Source: a virus. Taken from it: a stretch of DNA of 64,000 nt. Shown here one piece after another: positions 1 to 8,941 of this stretch. Below the pieces are notes generated by a model. That model had not been told where the DNA came from, ran no database searches, and saw nothing but the letters and a program-made list of their open reading frames with translations. The position numbers were made by a program, and so were the translations under genes. The stretch's first letter is position 1; the number at the start of each line of letters is the position of its first letter. Location: IMG/VR virus record IMGVR_UViG_3300033149_005152, positions 34,586 through 98,585 of that record; one strand, given 5' to 3'.

Positions 1-1565
1 AAATTAACTGCTTTCTCCGTTGTCTTTTCATCTAACCCCTCAAACGGCTCATCCAAAATTAGAATATTAGGTTTAACTCCTATCCTATTTGCAGCTATAT
101 CAAGTAAAGCACAACCTACAGCTAAATCCTGGCATCGCCTTTCTCCACCAGATAATTTCTGGTACGTTCGCCTCTCAAAATCAGATACACACGTAAATCT
201 ACCATTTTCAGAAATTTCAAATTTTATATTTGGTTCACCCAGATCATTCAAATAACAATTAACAGTCGAATTAAAAGAAGGCAAATACTTCTCAATAAAC
301 AAAGTTCTTAATCCATATCTCCCAAATGTACTTACAGCAAAATCACCTATTTCCTTATTTTCCTGTACTTTAATCAATTGTTTCCTTTTACTCATTAATT
401 CCTTGTTTATCTCTTTAATTTTATCATTAAAGAACTCAATCTGCTTTCTAGGTTGTTCTTTCCTAATTTTATCTGCTTTATCAAGAAGAGCTATCTCAAA
501 AATAATACCATCCAACGTTGATGAAAGATAATCATATGCGATTAAAGCTTTATCCCTTTCAGCAATTACCTGCAATCTATATTTATCCACATTATCTTTC
601 TTTATCTTCTTAACATCACCTTTTTCTATCAACGCATCAATCTTAATTTTTTCCTTCTTCAAAAATGCTTTTTTCCATAGTTTGTCTATTTCCCTCTCAC
701 AGAAAGGGCAAATACTTTTTTCACCAACCTCAACCATTCTAAGTTTTCGTGCTTTTATTACCTTCTCGTTCTCTTCGATTTCTTCCAACAGAGAATAAAA
801 TTGTGAATCCAATCTAGATATATTATCTTCATGCCCTTTTAAAACCTTTTTTAAGTCTTCAACTTCTTTCTGTCTCTTATCCCTCTCTATCCCCAATGCT
901 TCCCTATTCTTTTTAACTTCCCTCAAACTTTCTTTAATTTCCTTTCGTATTAATCCTATTTGCTCTTTCAAATTTTCCTTTTCCTGTTCTAATCCTTGTA
1001 TTTCAAATTCTACATCCAATTTTCTCTGGGTACTTTCGGCTAAATATACTTTAGCTTTATCAAGAGCAGAATCAAATATATCTAAACCAATAACAGATTC
1101 AAATATATTTTTTTGTTCTGCATCAGCATAGCCAGAAAAATATTTTTCCACTCCCTGACCAAATACTATCGAATTACGAAATGTTTCAAAATTAAACGGC
1201 AACAATTTTCCAAGAAATTTCTCAGCTTCCGTATTAGTGTTAAAATGCATATATTCATCATCAAATATTACCTCTAAACCGTGATGATCTTTCATACCTC
1301 GTCCAACAGAAATATTACAATTTTTCTTATCCAACTCAAAAGATAAATCAACCTTACAATTTTTCTTTTCTACCCAATTTATAACATGATCTGCTTTTAT
1401 ACCCTTCAAAGTTTTTCGATATAAAGCAAAAGAAATAGCATCAAATATAGATGATTTTCCACTTCCCTTTTTGCCCATAATAAAAACCAAACCTTGGTTT
1501 TTAAGTTCAAAATCTAATTTTCTCCAACTCCTGAAATTCCGCAACCGGACTTCCCTTAAATACAT
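1..1565 (-). CDS. SbcC/Rad50/gp46-like recombination ATPase (3' part cut by window edge)
   Basis: Starts at ATG 1565 and runs off the window; about 521 residues are visible. Seen: Walker A GKKGSGKSS at residues 31-39; long charged coiled coils either side of a zinc hook CPFC (C286, C289); an ABC signature LSGGERR near residue 475; Walker B ILILDEP with the D-loop FEGLD near residue 502. This is the full SMC/Rad50 layout, with only the last part of the ATPase lobe missing. Family knowledge: it pairs with an Mre11-type nuclease to resect DNA ends, and in T4 gp46/gp47 feeds recombination-dependent replication. The nuclease partner lies directly upstream, 10 bases away. Confidence 0.93.
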   Translation of the reverse strand, partial: MYLREVRLRNFRSWRKLDFELKNQGLVFIMGKKGSGKSSIFDAISFALYRKTLKGIKADHVINWVEKKNCKVDLSFELDKKNCNISVGRGMKDHHGLEVIFDDEYMHFNTNTEAEKFLGKLLPFNFETFRNSIVFGQGVEKYFSGYADAEQKNIFESVIGLDIFDSALDKAKVYLAESTQRKLDVEFEIQGLEQEKENLKEQIGLIRKEIKESLREVKKNREALGIERDKRQKEVEDLKKVLKGHEDNISRLDSQFYSLLEEIEENEKVIKARKLRMVEVGEKSICPFCEREIDKLWKKAFLKKEKIKIDALIEKGDVKKIKKDNVDKYRLQVIAERDKALIAYDYLSSTLDGIIFEIALLDKADKIRKEQPRKQIEFFNDKIKEINKELMSKRKQLIKVQENKEIGDFAVSTFGRYGLRTLFIEKYLPSFNSTVNCYLNDLGEPNIKFEISENGRFTCVSDFERRTYQKLSGGERRCQDLAVGCALLDIAANRIGVKPNILILDEPFEGLDEKTTEKAVN

Positions 1566-1575
1566 TTTATTCTCC

Positions 1576-2637
1576 CTAAATAAACTTTTTCATTATTTCA
1601 TAATACTCTTTCACCTTTTTTTCTTCAACATTGTGTCTTACATAATCTAACAAAATTTTACTAACGTCCATATTCCCATTCTTTAATTTTGAATTATTAT
1701 CAGGTAAATAAACAATCTTCACTTCGGGCTTCACAAATCTCGCTCCTAAAGACAAAAATTCATCTCTTACCAATTTCCAATTATCCCCCACTTTATACTG
1801 TAATTTTATAAAATTATTATTAATAAGTGAATATGCTTCAAAATTAGTCAACTTTTGATCGAAATCTATTGTTACAAATTTAGGAGCCTTCACTGGAATT
1901 TTTTTAATTTTCCATAACTTTGTATCAAAAAGAATAAAATATTTATCTATTCCTTCATCGCCCCAATTAAGTTGCAATGGAGAACCTATAAAATAACATT
2001 TATTTTTAATCTTCCTGAAATTATGAAAATGACCAAAAAAATTCCAACAATTCTTAGGGATTCTTCCAGCAGGCATTGATATATCAAAATAATGAAACCC
2101 TTCTACACCACAATGCCAAAAAACAACATCTACATCAAGTCTTTCTATCTTTTCAGCTATTTCTACTAACTTTTCACTACCATTCTTAATATAAGGAACA
2201 AATACCACTCTTAATTCTTCACCATTTTCACTACGAAGAAGCCAGGTTAAATTATTAATATCATCATCCTCCTCAATGGATTTTAATTGATCTGAATAAC
2301 TTAATCCTTTAAATTCTTTCCATAAATCAAATATAGAAGTATTCCCATAAAGACTTATATCATGATTTCCCACATTTACTAATAATCTATCCCATATATC
2401 ATGATTTGAAAGTAATTTACCCATAGTCATATCAACTAATTCAGTCCTTATAATACTCCTTTTATGAAATAAGTCGCCCCCAAAAATTATAAAATCAGCT
2501 TTATATTTTTCCTTACATTCAAATAACTGATCCAACACATTCATTGAATCAAGAAATCTAGTATTATCATTTTTTTCTCCATAACTACAATCCAACCAAT
2601 CATTAACGTGTAAATCAGAAAATATCAAAAGCTTCAT
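1576..2637 (-). CDS. SbcD/Mre11/gp47-like exonuclease subunit
   Basis: A 353-residue calcineurin-like phosphoesterase with the metal motifs in order: DLHVND near the N-terminus, GGDLFHKR, GNHD, HCGVEG and GHFHNF. The length and the C-terminal cap-like region fit Mre11/gp47 rather than a lone phosphatase. The SbcC-like ATPase follows immediately, so the two almost certainly form the end-processing complex. The start overlaps the stop of the upstream coiled-coil gene by 4 bases, suggesting translational coupling. Confidence 0.93.
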   Translation of the reverse strand: MKLLIFSDLHVNDWLDCSYGEKNDNTRFLDSMNVLDQLFECKEKYKADFIIFGGDLFHKRSIIRTELVDMTMGKLLSNHDIWDRLLVNVGNHDISLYGNTSIFDLWKEFKGLSYSDQLKSIEEDDDINNLTWLLRSENGEELRVVFVPYIKNGSEKLVEIAEKIERLDVDVVFWHCGVEGFHYFDISMPAGRIPKNCWNFFGHFHNFRKIKNKCYFIGSPLQLNWGDEGIDKYFILFDTKLWKIKKIPVKAPKFVTIDFDQKLTNFEAYSLINNNFIKLQYKVGDNWKLVRDEFLSLGARFVKPEVKIVYLPDNNSKLKNGNMDVSKILLDYVRHNVEEKKVKEYYEIMKKFI

Positions 2638-3185
2638 TTTTCTTCCTCTAGTTCCATAACATTATTCTCTAACCTATATCCTCTAGCATTTAACTCATCC
2701 TCCCAATTTTTTAATTCATTTTTCCAACCATTTAATTCATTTTTCCAACCTTCTAATTTATTTTCCTTATTCTCTAACTTATATTCTTTATCATTTAATT
2801 TTTTTTCTCTATTATTTAGTCTGTTTTCCCAATCAATCAAGACATCTTTTCTATCATTTAGTAATTTTTCTCTATTCTTTATATCATCTTCCTTATTTTT
2901 AACTTCATCTTTCTCATTTTTCACTACCTCTATATCATCACAAAAGCGCATCACTTTTTCCAAGGATAAATCTGTTTTCCTTATTGCATCACACAATACA
3001 TTATACAACACGTTCCCGTGATACAATACACTCCCCTGGTATTCACCATCTCCTATCTTAATATACCACGTATCCCCAATTATATAACAATAAATCTTAA
3101 AACCATATTCCACCTCAGTTTTTTCATCAATTTGTTTATTAATCTCTTCTCTACTTTTACGTGCATCAGATTTTGTTTTTCTCAT
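2634..3185 (-). CDS. Coiled-coil protein of unknown function in the recombination operon
   Basis: 183 residues from ATG 3185, which has an excellent ribosome site (GAGGAGA, 7 bases upstream). An in-frame ATG at 3209 lacks one, so the shorter form is preferred. Residues 1-90 look globular (several Y/W/I strands). The remainder is a highly regular heptad coiled coil with units such as LEGWKNE and LNGWKNE repeated in register. It overlaps the RecA-like gene by 20 bases. No family recognised; the location between RecA-like and Mre11-like genes suggests an accessory recombination role (inference). Confidence 0.75.
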   Translation of the reverse strand: MRKTKSDARKSREEINKQIDEKTEVEYGFKIYCYIIGDTWYIKIGDGEYQGSVLYHGNVLYNVLCDAIRKTDLSLEKVMRFCDDIEVVKNEKDEVKNKEDDIKNREKLLNDRKDVLIDWENRLNNREKKLNDKEYKLENKENKLEGWKNELNGWKNELKNWEDELNARGYRLENNVMELEEEK

Positions 3186-4308
3186 TAATCTTCTCCTCAA
3201 TTTTCCCATAAGATTTAATAAATCCTCTTTTTATTGCCTCAGTCAATAACAAATCCCTAAACTTATCACAACCGCCCTTTTTTTCTACAAAATCTTTCCA
3301 CTTTACTTTTCCTATTTTATCATTTTTATAAATAAAACTCCTTCCTTCTTCCCTTATGTATCCTATTTTTAATGCACCATCATACAAATCTTCAAATTTA
3401 TCTATACCACTTTTAAACAACAAACCAAATTGACTTTTTTCTTCAGGAGCCGCCATATCATTCTTTTCAATCCTAGTCCTTATAATTCTTCCCAACACTT
3501 TTCCATTTTCCTCTATTTTAGAACTTTTTGCTAATGATATTCTTACTGAAGTATGATATTTAGGAGATTCTCCCCCAGAAGATTCCAAATCAGCATCAAA
3601 CCGTGCTTGCCATCCTGTTTTTTTGAAATCATGCTTAACTTGATTTAATAAAACTACCAATATTTTTTGTTCGGCTACTTGTCTCACAAACTTCTTAAAT
3701 GCCCTTGACAAAGCTCTCGCTTGGTTTCCAGGTAAATTATCTTCATAGCCACCAGCTAAATCAGCTATGGTAGCCGCACCACCAATAGAATCTATTACTA
3801 TTGTCATTGGTGTTTTATAATCATGAACTGCCCTAATTGTTTGAATTAAATCAGCACACACCTTAAATGCAGTTTCTAAAGTATCAGGCTGTAACAAAAA
3901 CAATTCTTTGCCAAAATTAAACAATCCCATCATCCTATCACGATCTATCTTATGTTCTATCTCGCAAAGAACCGGAATACCTTCTTTCCTTTTTGTCTCA
4001 TGTAAAATATGATAACCTAAAGTTGATTTAGCAGCTTGATTTTTACCCATAATCTCAACAATTCTACCTACGGGCAAACCAGGACGCCCTATAGTCAAAT
4101 CTAAACACAATGATTGCGTTGAAATACCGTATGGAACATAAGACAAAAATGTTCTGTCATCGTCCATCCTAGTTACTGTAAATTCTCCATATTTTTTCTT
4201 TAATTCTTTAACGATAGATTCCTTATCCAATAAAAGATCAACTTGATCAGAATGGAATATCGTCTTCATCTTCCCATCTTTTTTCCCATTCTTCTTCATC
4301 TTCTTCAT
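3166..4308 (-). CDS. RecA/UvsX-like recombinase
   Basis: A RecA-fold ATPase of about 380 residues. Walker A reads GKNQAAKST: the usual second glycine is alanine, a position also non-canonical in T4 UvsX (GPSKSFKS). Walker B is MTIVIDSIGG, followed by the RecA core (ILVVLLNQV; SSGGESPKYH). Three ATGs in a row lie just after GGAGG; the third (4308) has the best 6-base spacing. A later ATG at 4269 would remove a lysine-rich stretch and align better with RecA N-termini but has only GGGA two bases away. It overlaps the SSB-like gene upstream. Role: strand exchange in recombination-dependent replication. Confidence 0.9.
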   Translation of the reverse strand: MKKMKKNGKKDGKMKTIFHSDQVDLLLDKESIVKELKKKYGEFTVTRMDDDRTFLSYVPYGISTQSLCLDLTIGRPGLPVGRIVEIMGKNQAAKSTLGYHILHETKRKEGIPVLCEIEHKIDRDRMMGLFNFGKELFLLQPDTLETAFKVCADLIQTIRAVHDYKTPMTIVIDSIGGAATIADLAGGYEDNLPGNQARALSRAFKKFVRQVAEQKILVVLLNQVKHDFKKTGWQARFDADLESSGGESPKYHTSVRISLAKSSKIEENGKVLGRIIRTRIEKNDMAAPEEKSQFGLLFKSGIDKFEDLYDGALKIGYIREEGRSFIYKNDKIGKVKWKDFVEKKGGCDKFRDLLLTEAIKRGFIKSYGKIEEKINEKNKI

Positions 4309-5065
4309 CATCATCCTCCAATTTCATTTCCTCCTCATCTTCCCATTCCTTTTCATCTTCTTCTTCATCATCAACCAAACTCATATCGTAAATCCCTAAT
4401 ATTTTCTTTTGTTCTTTCTCATCTACCATAGTTACAATTTTATCCAAATCATGTAATTCAGTAAGAAATGAAAGAGGAATAGCTGAAGGATTTTTTTCTA
4501 ACCGCACATCCTTATATTTGGCCCCTATAGTACCAGGATTTACACATCTAAATTTCAAATTGTATCCCTCTTTTGGGTCTGTAAAATCCCCATAATCATT
4601 GTCGTTGTAGAATGAAAATAATGATGATATAATAGTTTCAGGACATTTAAAAATACGTGGCCCTAATTGAATTGTTTCCTTTGAAGTCATATCCAAAACA
4701 TTTACCCAATAACAAACCCGCAACTTTAAACGGTCAACCAGCCTCGTAGCACGTGGCGTCCCCTTAAGACATAATCTCTCGACAAAAGCACCTATTAAAT
4801 CTCTTCCAACAGGTTTAACAAATCCTCTTTTTTCTATAAAATAACATTCTTCTTCCTTTATAAAACTACCATTCTTCTTCCACGAAGGTAATATGCGAAT
4901 TAAATTTAATTCTTTTGGTTTATACCTTATAGATAATCTTTTTTCCAAAGAAATCCGTTGTTTTTGTATAACATCTTTATTTGGACGATACCACACATTT
5001 GATTTTGCGTTTGATTTTGTGTTTGGCTTTACACTTGACTTTCGCCTTTTTATTTTTACTGACAT
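4247..5065 (-). CDS. gp32-like single-stranded DNA-binding protein with SSB-type DDIPF tail
   Basis: 272 residues with a strong start (GGAGG, 7 bases before ATG). Lysine-rich N-terminus (1-30), a central beta-rich core (55-200) with motifs IRILPSWKKNG, YWVNVLD and GPRIFKCPETI resembling phage gp32-type SSBs, then a strongly acidic tail (231-270) ending in DDIPF. Basic N-arm, core and acidic tail match gp32/gp2.5 architecture, and the last residues copy the bacterial SSB C-terminal tip. Adjacent RecA-like and polymerase genes support the role. The core match is by pattern only. Confidence 0.75.
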   Translation of the reverse strand: MSVKIKRRKSSVKPNTKSNAKSNVWYRPNKDVIQKQRISLEKRLSIRYKPKELNLIRILPSWKKNGSFIKEEECYFIEKRGFVKPVGRDLIGAFVERLCLKGTPRATRLVDRLKLRVCYWVNVLDMTSKETIQLGPRIFKCPETIISSLFSFYNDNDYGDFTDPKEGYNLKFRCVNPGTIGAKYKDVRLEKNPSAIPLSFLTELHDLDKIVTMVDEKEQKKILGIYDMSLVDDEEEDEKEWEDEEEMKLEDDDEEDEEEWEKRWEDEDDIPF

Positions 5066-5324
5066 TTTTTTCCTCCAATTTTCTTTTAACGCAATATTTT
5101 ATACAATCCCTCAACTTTTCGGAATCATATCCACCCAATTTACATAAAACCTCAAAATCAGTTAATTTCTTTCTACCTTTAACAAATATCCAATTTTGAG
5201 CACTAATATATTCATTACTAGCTAAATTTAATTCCGACAAATTAACAAAATCCTGAATAGCTCTCAATATAACCTTGTCTAACAAATATACAGCCTTATA
5301 TTTGTCAACTTGTTCATTTTCCAT
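4977..5324 (-). CDS. Small protein with basic tail, unknown function
   Basis: 115 residues starting 1 base after the polymerase stop. Residues 1-75 look like a compact helical domain (LDKVILRAIQDFVNL, then LTDFEVLCKLGGYDSEKLRDCI, reminiscent of small phage proteins in replication operons). The last 35 residues are Lys/Arg-rich (KNKKAKVKCKAKHKIKRK). It overlaps the SSB gene by 89 bases in a different frame; because the SSB start has a strong ribosome site, both genes look real. DNA or RNA binding is inferred only from charge. Confidence 0.65.
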   Translation of the reverse strand: MENEQVDKYKAVYLLDKVILRAIQDFVNLSELNLASNEYISAQNWIFVKGRKKLTDFEVLCKLGGYDSEKLRDCIKYCVKRKLEEKNVSKNKKAKVKCKAKHKIKRKIKCVVSSK

Positions 5325-5325
5325 C

Positions 5326-7806
5326 TTAATCTCGCACCTTCACCTTTTTTGCATTTCTTTCCGCTATAGACCAATTTTCTCCCTCCCCAATCTCAAATAA
5401 AAATTTATGATTGCCCAATTCAGGAATAGATTTCCCCATTTTCTCAATCATAATATCCCTAACTTCTTCAACCAATTCAACAGGAGTTTCCACCATTAAC
5501 GAATCATAAACGATATTAACAGGATATGGAATTTCCATAAGGGACCTAGAAGTTAATTTTCCATTTGCAAACCTCCTTTCAAATTCATGAACTATATTAT
5601 AATTAGCATCTTTTGTAACCTCAACAGCACAATGTTGAGGCAAAATATTTAATACCTGATTTCTCTGATGGAAATCTTTAATATTAAAATCAGGAAATCT
5701 CCTTTTATACCCAAAAGGAGTTACTACATACCCATTCTTTTTAACCTTCTTTAAAAGATTAGTCTGAAAATCGGGTATCTTAGGATAATGGGAATAAATT
5801 CTATCCTTAATTTCTGAAACCTTTTCAACATCTATCCCCAAACTACGAGCCATACCTGCATCCGTGCTACCATAAATAAGTCCAAAATTAACTATTTTAG
5901 CATCCCTCCTTATTTTCTTTAACTTATTATAAATATATATCTTTTTCTTATCGTTCTCATCCAACTTTTTAAATTTGTCAGTAGCACTTATTCTTTTTAA
6001 TTTCAAATATTCTTCATCATAAATAGCTATTGCCGTTTCATGATGAGCATCCCCTTCCCCCCCATACAAATTCTGAATTATTTTCTCTTCACCGCAAAGG
6101 ACACCCAAAATAAAAATCTCTATCTGACTATAATCAGCAACTATAAAAGTATATCCTTCTTTTGCCACAAATAAAGACCGAATTGAAATAGACTCTTTCT
6201 CATCCCCTAAATCAATTTCCCCATCAGCAGGAATGTTCATAATATTAGGATCACTTGAAGAAGGTCTCAATGTAATAGTACCAATATCGTTAATATTGGT
6301 ATGAATCCTACCATCAGGAGTCTTTGAAAATTCAATTAATGCTTTTATATCCTTCGTCAACAATTTGTTTATACGTTTATATTTTGAAATGTAAGAAACA
6401 ACGGGGTGCTCATCCATTAATGCATTCAAAACCTCTTTATCCGTTGAAGGAGCACCTTTTTTCGTATATTTAACCTCAGTCAAATCAAGATCATCAAATA
6501 ACAATTTCCTTACTTGTAGATGTGAATTTGGATTAAATTCGTCATCACCAGTTTCTAACTTTATTTTATTTAAAAAACCATCTTCCGCCCTTTTCAATTT
6601 CCTTTGCACATTTTTAACCTGGGATAAATTTATTCCTATTCCTCTCAATTCCATCTTCAAAGATACAAGTAAATTTCTCTGCATCCTTTTCTGAAAATAG
6701 GGCCAAACTTTTTCAGTTCTCATTTTAGAAACTATTTTTGGAAATATCCTCGCTAATGCATCAACATCACTTGCACCATAATTTATTAAAATATCCTTCG
6801 GTGCTTCAACCATTTTCTTTTTATACGCCTCGACAGGAAGCCAATAAAAACCCATCTCAGGAGCAAATAAAGAAACCAATGTATCTAAATCACGACTTCC
6901 ACTTGTATTTTCATCAGTTAAATAATACATGGACAAAGTATCAAAAAACTCTCTTAAAGAAAATACATCAAAACCATTCTGGTATAAAAATCTTAAATCA
7001 AACTTAATATTTTGGCCTACAAGTTTATTTTTACTAATCAATTTATTAATCAATCTTATTAAAGTCGGATTAATTCCCAACCTATAAACAGGATAAATAT
7101 ATCCCACTCCCGATTTTTTAGTAAATTGAATAGACAATATTCCATTATCCCAATAAGTTAATCCGGTAGTTTCTAAATCAAAAAACAAAAATTCATTCCT
7201 TTGAGTCAATTCAGTAACTATTCTATTTAATTCTTTATTACTTTTTATCAAAATAGGTTTAGTAACAACAGAGGGTATTATTTTTTCTCCCAAATAAACC
7301 TTATAAGCAAATTTTAAATCCTCATACATCAGATCAACTTGATAAGGTTGACGTGCGGCAGGATGATATGTAGCAATAAGTTTAGCACCCATATATTCAT
7401 ATATCTGCCCTCTTGAATTCTTAATTTCTGCTTTACGTGTAAAAACTTTTAAAGCGCAAGCTCCTAATGCAATAATTAATTTAGGTTTTATTTTATTTAT
7501 AACAAAATCTAAATATGGTTTACACTGTTTACACACTTCATCATCCGGTTTTTCATTTCTCACATTGTAACACTTCACCACATTATCAAAAAATAATTCA
7601 GAAATATTAAAACCAGCTTTTTTTAATCCAGCCCTTATTCTTCCACCAGCTTGTCCATCAGGATGAAACGGTATATTATGTTCAGCCTCATTTGCACCAG
7701 GATTTTGACCCACCACCATCACCTCAGCATGAATATTCCCTTTTCCCCAAACAGCCTTATTGAATTCATATTGACAATCATGACAATATTTTCTTAACTT
7801 TTTCAT
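5326..7806 (-). CDS. Uracil-DNA glycosylase / 3'-5' exonuclease / family A DNA polymerase fusion
   Basis: 826 residues with three domains. Residues 1-165: family-4-like UDG with GQNPGANEAEHNIPF, TYHPAA, and cysteines C8-x2-C11 and C79-x15-C95 in the Fe-S spacing of family 4. Residues about 200-360: DEDD proofreading exonuclease with D210-L-E212, NIKFD (D270) and Y343..D347, all present. Residues about 375-826: family A polymerase with motif A DYSQIE (D558), O-helix RRDAKIVNFGLIYG (633-646) and motif C VYDS (D768; serine replaces the usual glutamate). All key catalytic acids are present, so it should be an active proofreading replicative polymerase. ATGA overlap with the upstream gene. Confidence 0.95.
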   Translation of the reverse strand: MKKLRKYCHDCQYEFNKAVWGKGNIHAEVMVVGQNPGANEAEHNIPFHPDGQAGGRIRAGLKKAGFNISELFFDNVVKCYNVRNEKPDDEVCKQCKPYLDFVINKIKPKLIIALGACALKVFTRKAEIKNSRGQIYEYMGAKLIATYHPAARQPYQVDLMYEDLKFAYKVYLGEKIIPSVVTKPILIKSNKELNRIVTELTQRNEFLFFDLETTGLTYWDNGILSIQFTKKSGVGYIYPVYRLGINPTLIRLINKLISKNKLVGQNIKFDLRFLYQNGFDVFSLREFFDTLSMYYLTDENTSGSRDLDTLVSLFAPEMGFYWLPVEAYKKKMVEAPKDILINYGASDVDALARIFPKIVSKMRTEKVWPYFQKRMQRNLLVSLKMELRGIGINLSQVKNVQRKLKRAEDGFLNKIKLETGDDEFNPNSHLQVRKLLFDDLDLTEVKYTKKGAPSTDKEVLNALMDEHPVVSYISKYKRINKLLTKDIKALIEFSKTPDGRIHTNINDIGTITLRPSSSDPNIMNIPADGEIDLGDEKESISIRSLFVAKEGYTFIVADYSQIEIFILGVLCGEEKIIQNLYGGEGDAHHETAIAIYDEEYLKLKRISATDKFKKLDENDKKKIYIYNKLKKIRRDAKIVNFGLIYGSTDAGMARSLGIDVEKVSEIKDRIYSHYPKIPDFQTNLLKKVKKNGYVVTPFGYKRRFPDFNIKDFHQRNQVLNILPQHCAVEVTKDANYNIVHEFERRFANGKLTSRSLMEIPYPVNIVYDSLMVETPVELVEEVRDIMIEKMGKSIPELGNHKFLFEIGEGENWSIAERNAKKVKVRD

Positions 7807-8042
7807 TTATTTTTTCCTAATCTAGAATGAGTCAATTCATGAGGAGATAAAGCCGAAAGATAGACGTGCCCATTAGTCATAATTATAACAGACATAGTAG
7901 GTTGATCTCTAGAACATGAATAAAGTATATTTTCTTTTCTTGCTTGTTTTATAACTCTCTTAATTGGATTACTATTAGGTTCTAAAATAGATTCTATACT
8001 ACTTATTTTCAAATGACAATCATATCCTATATTGACCATCAT
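7803..8042 (-). CDS. RemA-like (DUF370) DNA-binding regulator
   Basis: 79 residues. The central stretch PIKRVIKQARKENIL, then MSVIIMTNGHVYLSAL, closely follows the RemA/DUF370 pattern (PIKR-IIQEAR ... AVIIM-DS-HV-LSA). In Bacillus subtilis RemA is a ring-forming DNA-binding activator of matrix genes. The basic pair after the conserved turn in RemA is only partly kept here (SRDQPT). It has a strong ribosome site (AGGAGGGG) and overlaps the polymerase start as ATGA, so it is co-translated with the replisome. The operon position suggests a phage role in replication or transcription control (inference). Confidence 0.8.
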   Translation of the reverse strand: MMVNIGYDCHLKISSIESILEPNSNPIKRVIKQARKENILYSCSRDQPTMSVIIMTNGHVYLSALSPHELTHSRLGKNK

Positions 8043-8098
8043 AATCCCCTCCTAATCAAATCCCAAAAATCTCAAAATCTTCCTTCCTTATCACATCC

Positions 8099-8941
8099 TT
8101 ATATGGGAGAAAATCCATCCCAAAACTCAGTTGATTTTATTTTTCTTCTTAAATCGTCATATTCCCAATCATCAGGTTGCGGACGTTCTTTTGATAACTT
8201 TATTACTTTTACCTTAAACTGCTTAAACAATTTCCTCGCCGCTTTATAAGTTTCCTTTTCAGCACCATAATCCCATAACAAAACTATTTCATCAAATCCT
8301 TTATTCACCAATTTCTTTATTTGAATATCAGATAATGAACATCCAAAACTTGCCATAAATCCAAATTGAATAGCAGGAAATACTCCCTCCACTATCACAC
8401 CCAGATCATTTCTTTGATTATCTATATTATAGATATAATGACTCACTTGAGAATTTTTTGAAAATAAATATTTTGTTTTCCGTTTCCCACTCAAATCTCT
8501 GGCTACAAAAAAAACCATATTTCCTTTATCATAAATGGGAACTATCACCATATCTATATAATTACCACCATAACAATATAAAATATTCCTACTTTCTATT
8601 TCTTCTCTTGAAATGTTCCTATTCTCTAAATATTTTAAAGCTCTCCTACTTTTTAAAGCAGATACAACAAAATCCAACTTTAAATCATCTATACCTTCTT
8701 GTTTTGCTATATTTTTAAATATAGAAACTTGATCTATCTGTTTTATTAATCCTAAACTTCTCATCAATTCCATAAAAGAAATTTTTTCCTTACACCTTTG
8801 ACAATAACCTACTTTTTTATAAATATTAAAATATAAATGTTTGGGCTTATTACATTTAGGGCAAGTTAATATAATTTCTCCATGCGAATTAGGAAATGAA
8901 ACATCTATTCCCCTTTTTTGTAACAATTCAACCAAATTCAT
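8099..8941 (-). CDS. DNA primase (zinc ribbon plus TOPRIM)
   Basis: 280 residues. N-terminal zinc ribbon CPKC...CQRC (about residues 27-54), then a TOPRIM domain with the catalytic glutamate in VIVEGVFPAIQFG and the acidic motif LLWDYGAE. Much shorter than DnaG: there is no obvious helicase-binding C-terminal domain, and the separate DnaB-like helicase is encoded immediately upstream with a 14-base overlap. Family knowledge: it lays RNA primers at the fork. Confidence 0.88.
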   Translation of the reverse strand: MNLVELLQKRGIDVSFPNSHGEIILTCPKCNKPKHLYFNIYKKVGYCQRCKEKISFMELMRSLGLIKQIDQVSIFKNIAKQEGIDDLKLDFVVSALKSRRALKYLENRNISREEIESRNILYCYGGNYIDMVIVPIYDKGNMVFFVARDLSGKRKTKYLFSKNSQVSHYIYNIDNQRNDLGVIVEGVFPAIQFGFMASFGCSLSDIQIKKLVNKGFDEIVLLWDYGAEKETYKAARKLFKQFKVKVIKLSKERPQPDDWEYDDLRRKIKSTEFWDGFSPI

